This document shows positions 60,600 to 64,000 of a stretch of DNA of 64,000 nt, piece after piece. How positions within the stretch are numbered: the stretch's first letter is position 1; the number at the start of each line of letters is the position of its first letter. The notes under the pieces were generated by a model. It had not been told where the DNA came from. It did no database searches and saw nothing but the letters and a program-made list of their open reading frames with translations. A program made the position numbers and the translations under genes. The stretch comes from an uncultured Bacteroidia bacterium (GTDB taxonomy: Bacteria; Bacteroidota; Bacteroidia; NS11-12g; UBA9320): contig CALSMN010000004.1 of assembly GCA_943787465.1 (NCBI GenBank), positions 1 to 64,000 on the forward strand, given 5' to 3'.

Positions 60600-61364
60600 A
60601 TGATTAACCCTGAATTTAATCTCAATAAATTACCTGAACGATCAGTAAAACCTAGAAATTCTGGTTTAACAATGGTCATGGATAAAGGTTTGAGTTGTAG
60701 ACAAGCTGAAGACTTTTTAGAAGTTGCAGCAGACAAAACTGATATTATTAAATTAGGTTTTGGAACCAGCACAGTCACTCCTTCTTTATCGGACAAACTC
60801 AAAATATACAAAGAGGCCAATATTCCTGTATACTTCGGTGGAACATTATTTGAGGCTTATGTGATTCGTAATCAGTTTGATGACTATAAACGTCTTCTGG
60901 ATAAATTCAAAATCACGCACACAGAAGTATCAGACGGAAGTATGGATATCAGTGAAGATCAAAAATGTGAGTATATCAGAACATTAGCAAAAGATTTTAC
61001 AGTGCTTAGTGAGGTGGGGAGTAAAGATGCTGAAAAAATCATTCCACCCTATAAATGGATAGCCATGATGAAAGCCGAAATATCTGCCGGAGCTTGGAAG
61101 GTGATTGCCGAAGCAAGAGAAAGTGGAACAGTCGGAATTTTCAGAAACTCGGGCGAAGTTCGTTCAGGTTTAATCGAAGAAATATTGCAACACATCCCCT
61201 TAGACACTATTCTTTGGGAGGCACCTCAAAAAGTTCAACAAGTTTGGTTCTTAACCCTATATGGCCATAATGTTAACTTGGGCAACATAGCTCCTAATGA
61301 AGTTATTCCATTAGAAACACTTAGACTTGGGTTGAGGGGTGACACATTCAACCATTGGTTATAA
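60600..61364 (+). CDS. Phosphosulfolactate synthase (ComA family)
   Basis: 254 residues: VKPRNSGLTMVMDKGLSCRQ, DIIKLGFGTSTVTPS, VYFGGTLFEAYVIRNQ, SDGSMDISEDQK and LSEVGSKDAEKII are the family's barrel motifs. In methanogens the enzyme adds sulfite to PEP in coenzyme M synthesis. In Bacteroidota it occurs without the full CoM pathway and may feed sulfonolipid or sulfolactate metabolism (inference). It is not the competence ComA. Confidence 0.85.
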   Translation: MINPEFNLNKLPERSVKPRNSGLTMVMDKGLSCRQAEDFLEVAADKTDIIKLGFGTSTVTPSLSDKLKIYKEANIPVYFGGTLFEAYVIRNQFDDYKRLLDKFKITHTEVSDGSMDISEDQKCEYIRTLAKDFTVLSEVGSKDAEKIIPPYKWIAMMKAEISAGAWKVIAEARESGTVGIFRNSGEVRSGLIEEILQHIPLDTILWEAPQKVQQVWFLTLYGHNVNLGNIAPNEVIPLETLRLGLRGDTFNHWL

Positions 61365-61370
61365 TCTATC

Positions 61371-61796
61371 TTAATCGACTATAGGTCGGCGAATTAGAGT
61401 AAAATCTATAGGCGTAACTGAATTATCATCAGGGCCTTTATATCCTAAAGTAACAACGTAGGTTCCACTACTCGGCACCCTAAATTCCAACTGGTTAGTC
61501 TTTCCTTTTTCTCCTTCTCCAGCTATCGGTTTCATTTGAATATCAAACACTTGAACATACGTTTCAATATTGGATTCATTAATAGAAACACTAAAAATGT
61601 AATCATACCCTTTTTCAGCAGGAAACTCATACTGATATATACTCTTATTCTTGAGCTCGAGTTGCTGGGATCGAACATATTTCCATTGTACATTGGGGTT
61701 AATTTCTAGAACTTGAGCATTCAAATCCTGAGATAAACATAAAATCCCCCACAAAAAAAATAGACGGTATGTCCTATTGATTATTTTTTGACTCAT
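61371..61796 (-). CDS. Exported beta-sandwich-like protein, unknown
   Basis: 141 residues with a signal peptide (TYRLFFLWGILCLSQDLNAQ). The rest looks like a prepeptidase C-terminal-type sandwich (YQYEFPAEKGYDYIFSVS; VPSSGTYVVTLGYKGPDDN). Its start lies inside the end of an upstream 48-residue frame. The function is unknown. Confidence 0.65.
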   Translation of the reverse strand: MSQKIINRTYRLFFLWGILCLSQDLNAQVLEINPNVQWKYVRSQQLELKNKSIYQYEFPAEKGYDYIFSVSINESNIETYVQVFDIQMKPIAGEGEKGKTNQLEFRVPSSGTYVVTLGYKGPDDNSVTPIDFTLIRRPIVD

Positions 61797-61920
61797 CCTT
61801 TAATAATGTCCTTTTAAGACGGTTAAGTTCTTCTAATCGTTGCCTGAAATCTTCACAAATAGCAAAAATATTCTGACTATACTTATTGGTAGTATTGGTA
61901 ATAGATTCTGGATTTTTCAT
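61774..61920 (-). CDS. 48-residue small protein, overlaps next gene
   Basis: From ATG 61,920: MKNPESITNTTNKYSQNIFA, then a charged helix (CEDFRQRLEELNRLKRTLLK) and DESKNNQ to a TAG at 61,774. The last 23 bases overlap the start of the exported-protein gene in another frame, as in translationally coupled pairs. The helix suggests a coiled coil. The function is unknown. Confidence 0.5.
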   Translation of the reverse strand: MKNPESITNTTNKYSQNIFAICEDFRQRLEELNRLKRTLLKDESKNNQ

Positions 61921-61944
61921 ATTGTGCTCAAGTTAGTTAAAAAA

Positions 61945-62709
61945 CTAACGAGAACCAATTAAGTCACTTAATTGTTTATAAATTGTTTTGAGTTGAGAAT
62001 CATCTAACATATCGATATGTTTTTGAATGATGGATATATCCCCTCTCTTAGCTGGTCCGGTTTGCCAATTTTTTGGTTTATCATATTTTAATCGGTTAGC
62101 CGTTTCATTTATGATTGGTAATAGGTAATTAAAATCTAATGATTGATTTTGTAGATACTCATCTGCAATAGTGTACATCAAATTTGTGAAATTATTTGCA
62201 AATACAGCTGCCAAATGATACTTCTCACGCTCTTCTGAACTTACTTCTTTCACCACATTAGAAATAGAGTCGGCAAGATTAGATAGCGCATCCAAGTTAC
62301 GCAACGAATTGGCCTCTATAAACAATGGGAGCGAATTAAAATTAATAATTTCTTCCTTTCGTAGGCTCTGTAATGGGTATAATACACCATAATTTTTAGC
62401 ATATTTTGACAGAATATCCATAGAAACTGGTCCTGCAGAATGACAAACAATGGAAGATATATCTGGTGGAATATTTTCTAAAACGGAATAATAGGCTTCA
62501 TCATTTACACCAATGATTACAAAATCTGCATGATCATCTAATTTGGCGATATCGGTTCCATAATAAGCTCCAAATTGACTGGCCAATAATTTTGCATGAT
62601 CTTCGCGGGAACTGATGATTTGTAAAATCGTATGTCCTGCTTTATCCATGGCATGGGCTAAATTTGAAGCTACATTACCACTACCTATAAAAGCAATTTT
62701 ATATCCCAC
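61945..62709 (-). CDS. Rossmann-like / DUF2520 oxidoreductase-type protein
   Basis: 254 residues. Nucleotide-binding N-terminus YKIAFIGSGNVASNLAHAMD, ADFVIIGVNDEAYY, VCHSAGPVSMDIL and VLYPLQSLRKEE, then the DUF2520 helical domain (HLAAVFANNFTNLMYTIADE; TGPAKRGDISIIQKH). It resembles pyrroline-carboxylate-reductase-like dehydrogenases; the substrate is unknown. It overlaps the end of the cytochrome biogenesis gene by 11 bp. Confidence 0.8.
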   Translation of the reverse strand: MGYKIAFIGSGNVASNLAHAMDKAGHTILQIISSREDHAKLLASQFGAYYGTDIAKLDDHADFVIIGVNDEAYYSVLENIPPDISSIVCHSAGPVSMDILSKYAKNYGVLYPLQSLRKEEIINFNSLPLFIEANSLRNLDALSNLADSISNVVKEVSSEEREKYHLAAVFANNFTNLMYTIADEYLQNQSLDFNYLLPIINETANRLKYDKPKNWQTGPAKRGDISIIQKHIDMLDDSQLKTIYKQLSDLIGSR

Positions 62710-64000
62710 GTTTATACTCTATTCGATGCCAAGTGGCTATTCCAAATCCTAATACCATAAGTATCGTTCCTAACCACAGCAAATTTATATATGGGAAAAC
62801 AATACCTTTCATTACAATAAATTGCGGCTGAGGAGTAGTTTCTGCAATCTCCAGAACCGCCGTTGGCTCCTCAGAATCTGAAGGTCTAATTTCAAAACCA
62901 AAACGTAATCCAGCTTCAGCATTCTCATCTCGAATACTAAAATAGGTATTCTCATTAATCCCAAAAATAGGAGCAGATTTGAGTATTTTATTTCCTTGCT
63001 TGATGGTCAGTAATGCTCTAGCCAAAGTTGTATTTTTCAGTCCAATAGACTTCCCATCACTTTTTTCTACGCCCTCAAAAATTACTAAGCCATTATTTGT
63101 TTGAATACTATCCCCTTTCACAATAGGATACTCTTTGACATTTTCCCATGCTATACTATCTGTATTGGGTTTGGGTAAAGATGTAATATGGGTATATACA
63201 TCATATGTCAAATAATGCCGTGTATCTGGATTCGGTAATATCCCTCCCATTTCTTCATTAATTTGTGTATTGGGTAATAAGGTGAAAGATTCTTCGCCAT
63301 CAATGGATTCATAGTTAACTTTAAAATAGATATCATCGCCATCAATGCTATCGCCCTGATAAGTCACCATATAATCACCCAAACGTGTAGGTTCGTCTTT
63401 GATTAAAAGCATATTCTCCCGACGAGCTTTTTCATCAAAATTGCCCATTTGACCACTAAAATCAGCAGTAATCACTTGTTTCTTGGCACTAGACACTAAA
63501 ATTCCCAACAACATCAATCCAAAACCCATATGAGCGATAGATGACCCAGATAGCTTGATAGATCGTACATATAGGATAATATAAGCCATATTCCCAACCA
63601 AGGCGTAGAAACCTGCCAACATGAATATAATATACATTGGATTAGAAATCTCAAAGAGAAAAATGCCACCAATTGTGAGGGCTACCGATAGAAAAAGAGT
63701 GATCAAAATTTCTTTGAAAAGTTTTGCTAAATCCGGCGTGTTCTTGTATCTAAAAAATTGTGTCACAGCCATCAGCAACGCAATGACAATGGCAATGGGC
63801 ATTTGATACATATTATAATACCCAATCACATCCTCGGGAGGCACGAGACTTGTACCAAAAATTTTATTAAAAACAGGTTTTGACGTTCCAACTAATACTT
63901 GAATAGCTGATAAAACTAACATCAGTGAACCGATAAACATCCAAAATTCTCTGCCCGATACATTATCCTCACTAGCGTGGTTAGCAATATTCTTGTTAAG
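62699..64000 (-). CDS. CcmF/CcsA-type cytochrome c biogenesis protein, N-terminus beyond window edge
   Basis: The frame is open to the window edge (NVSGREFWMFIGSLMLVLSA). It shows several TM helices, AYIILYVRSIKLSGSSIAHM with the GFGLMLLGILVSSAKK stretch, a large periplasmic domain (YLTYDVYTHITSLPKPNTDS) and a last helix (NLLWLGTILMVLGFGIATWH) as in CcmF. It ligates heme to apocytochrome c, which the di-heme peroxidases of the island would also need. Only the C-terminal 433 codons are visible. Confidence 0.85.
   Translation of the reverse strand, partial: LNKNIANHASEDNVSGREFWMFIGSLMLVLSAIQVLVGTSKPVFNKIFGTSLVPPEDVIGYYNMYQMPIAIVIALLMAVTQFFRYKNTPDLAKLFKEILITLFLSVALTIGGIFLFEISNPMYIIFMLAGFYALVGNMAYIILYVRSIKLSGSSIAHMGFGLMLLGILVSSAKKQVITADFSGQMGNFDEKARRENMLLIKDEPTRLGDYMVTYQGDSIDGDDIYFKVNYESIDGEESFTLLPNTQINEEMGGILPNPDTRHYLTYDVYTHITSLPKPNTDSIAWENVKEYPIVKGDSIQTNNGLVIFEGVEKSDGKSIGLKNTTLARALLTIKQGNKILKSAPIFGINENTYFSIRDENAEAGLRFGFEIRPSDSEEPTAVLEIAETTPQPQFIVMKGIVFPYINLLWLGTILMVLGFGIATWHRIEYKRGI

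Noticed and set aside
60600-61364. Reading the ComA-like gene as a competence gene linked with DprA/ComF
   Set aside because: The motifs are those of phosphosulfolactate synthase; the shared name with the competence regulator is coincidental.

Overview
The window is AT-rich DNA from a member of the Bacteroidota, probably a Flavobacteriales-like lineage. The signs are type IX secretion (T9SS) C-terminal sorting domains on secreted enzymes, menaquinone synthesis (menD), TAnnTTTG-type promoter elements, and families typical of this phylum: BatA-domain proteins, DUF4199, DUF6428, HYC_CC_PP, DUF6660, and a CzcA pump fused to TolC. I cannot name the genus from sequence alone.

Layout. (1) Positions 1-6,050 look like the end of an integrated element. 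They hold a partial Cys-rich lipoprotein, then a two-gene cassette: a DprA/Smf-like protein and a 951-residue fusion of HAD phosphatase, about 22 MORN repeats and a ComF-type phosphoribosyltransferase. A wrecked tyrosine integrase and a tRNA-Asn(GTT) with an odd acceptor stem follow. (2) Positions 6,050-8,950 are a mobile-element scar: the tail of a large serine recombinase that reads into the tRNA, an intact small resolvase, an IS6-family transposase remnant, and a 72-bp piece of an efflux adaptor gene that recurs at 18.8 kb. (3) Positions 8,958-18,700 are a divalent-metal (Zn/Cd/Co type) efflux operon on the minus strand: CzcA-TolC fusion, CzcB, a SAM methyltransferase, an isoprenylcysteine-methyltransferase-like membrane protein and a Zn/Cd P-type ATPase. 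A DUF6660 protein and a Fur-family regulator precede it. (4) Positions 18,700-35,540 are a long copper operon on the minus strand: HYC_CC_PP protein, metal-binding lipoprotein, MbnP-like protein, two di-heme MauG/MbnH-type peroxidases, beta-propeller lipoprotein, multicopper oxidase, second HYC_CC_PP protein, CusA, CusC, CopA, HMA protein and CusB. (5) Positions 36,100-64,000 are ordinary chromosome: surface-polysaccharide and glycosyltransferase genes, glycine cleavage gcvT, menD, odhB, oxyR, a T9SS subtilase, glyS, a flippase, rpsT, radC, phosphosulfolactate synthase and a cytochrome c biogenesis gene.

The most striking global feature is frameshift distribution. Between about 4.9 and 35.5 kb I count roughly thirty single-base frame breaks, which split most metal-resistance genes. 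The 28 kb of core genome to the right shows only one, near the end of the BatA-domain gene. The Fur regulator, CusB, HMA protein, CopA and CusC are contiguous and unbroken. Either the island is decaying with a copper core retained, or the assembly is locally poor.

The best candidate for an undescribed system is the DprA-like plus HAD-MORN-ComF pair at 814-4,653. Second is the copper branch in which an MbnP-like protein carrying a T9SS tail sits beside two MbnH/MauG-type peroxidases and a T9SS-tailed multicopper oxidase.
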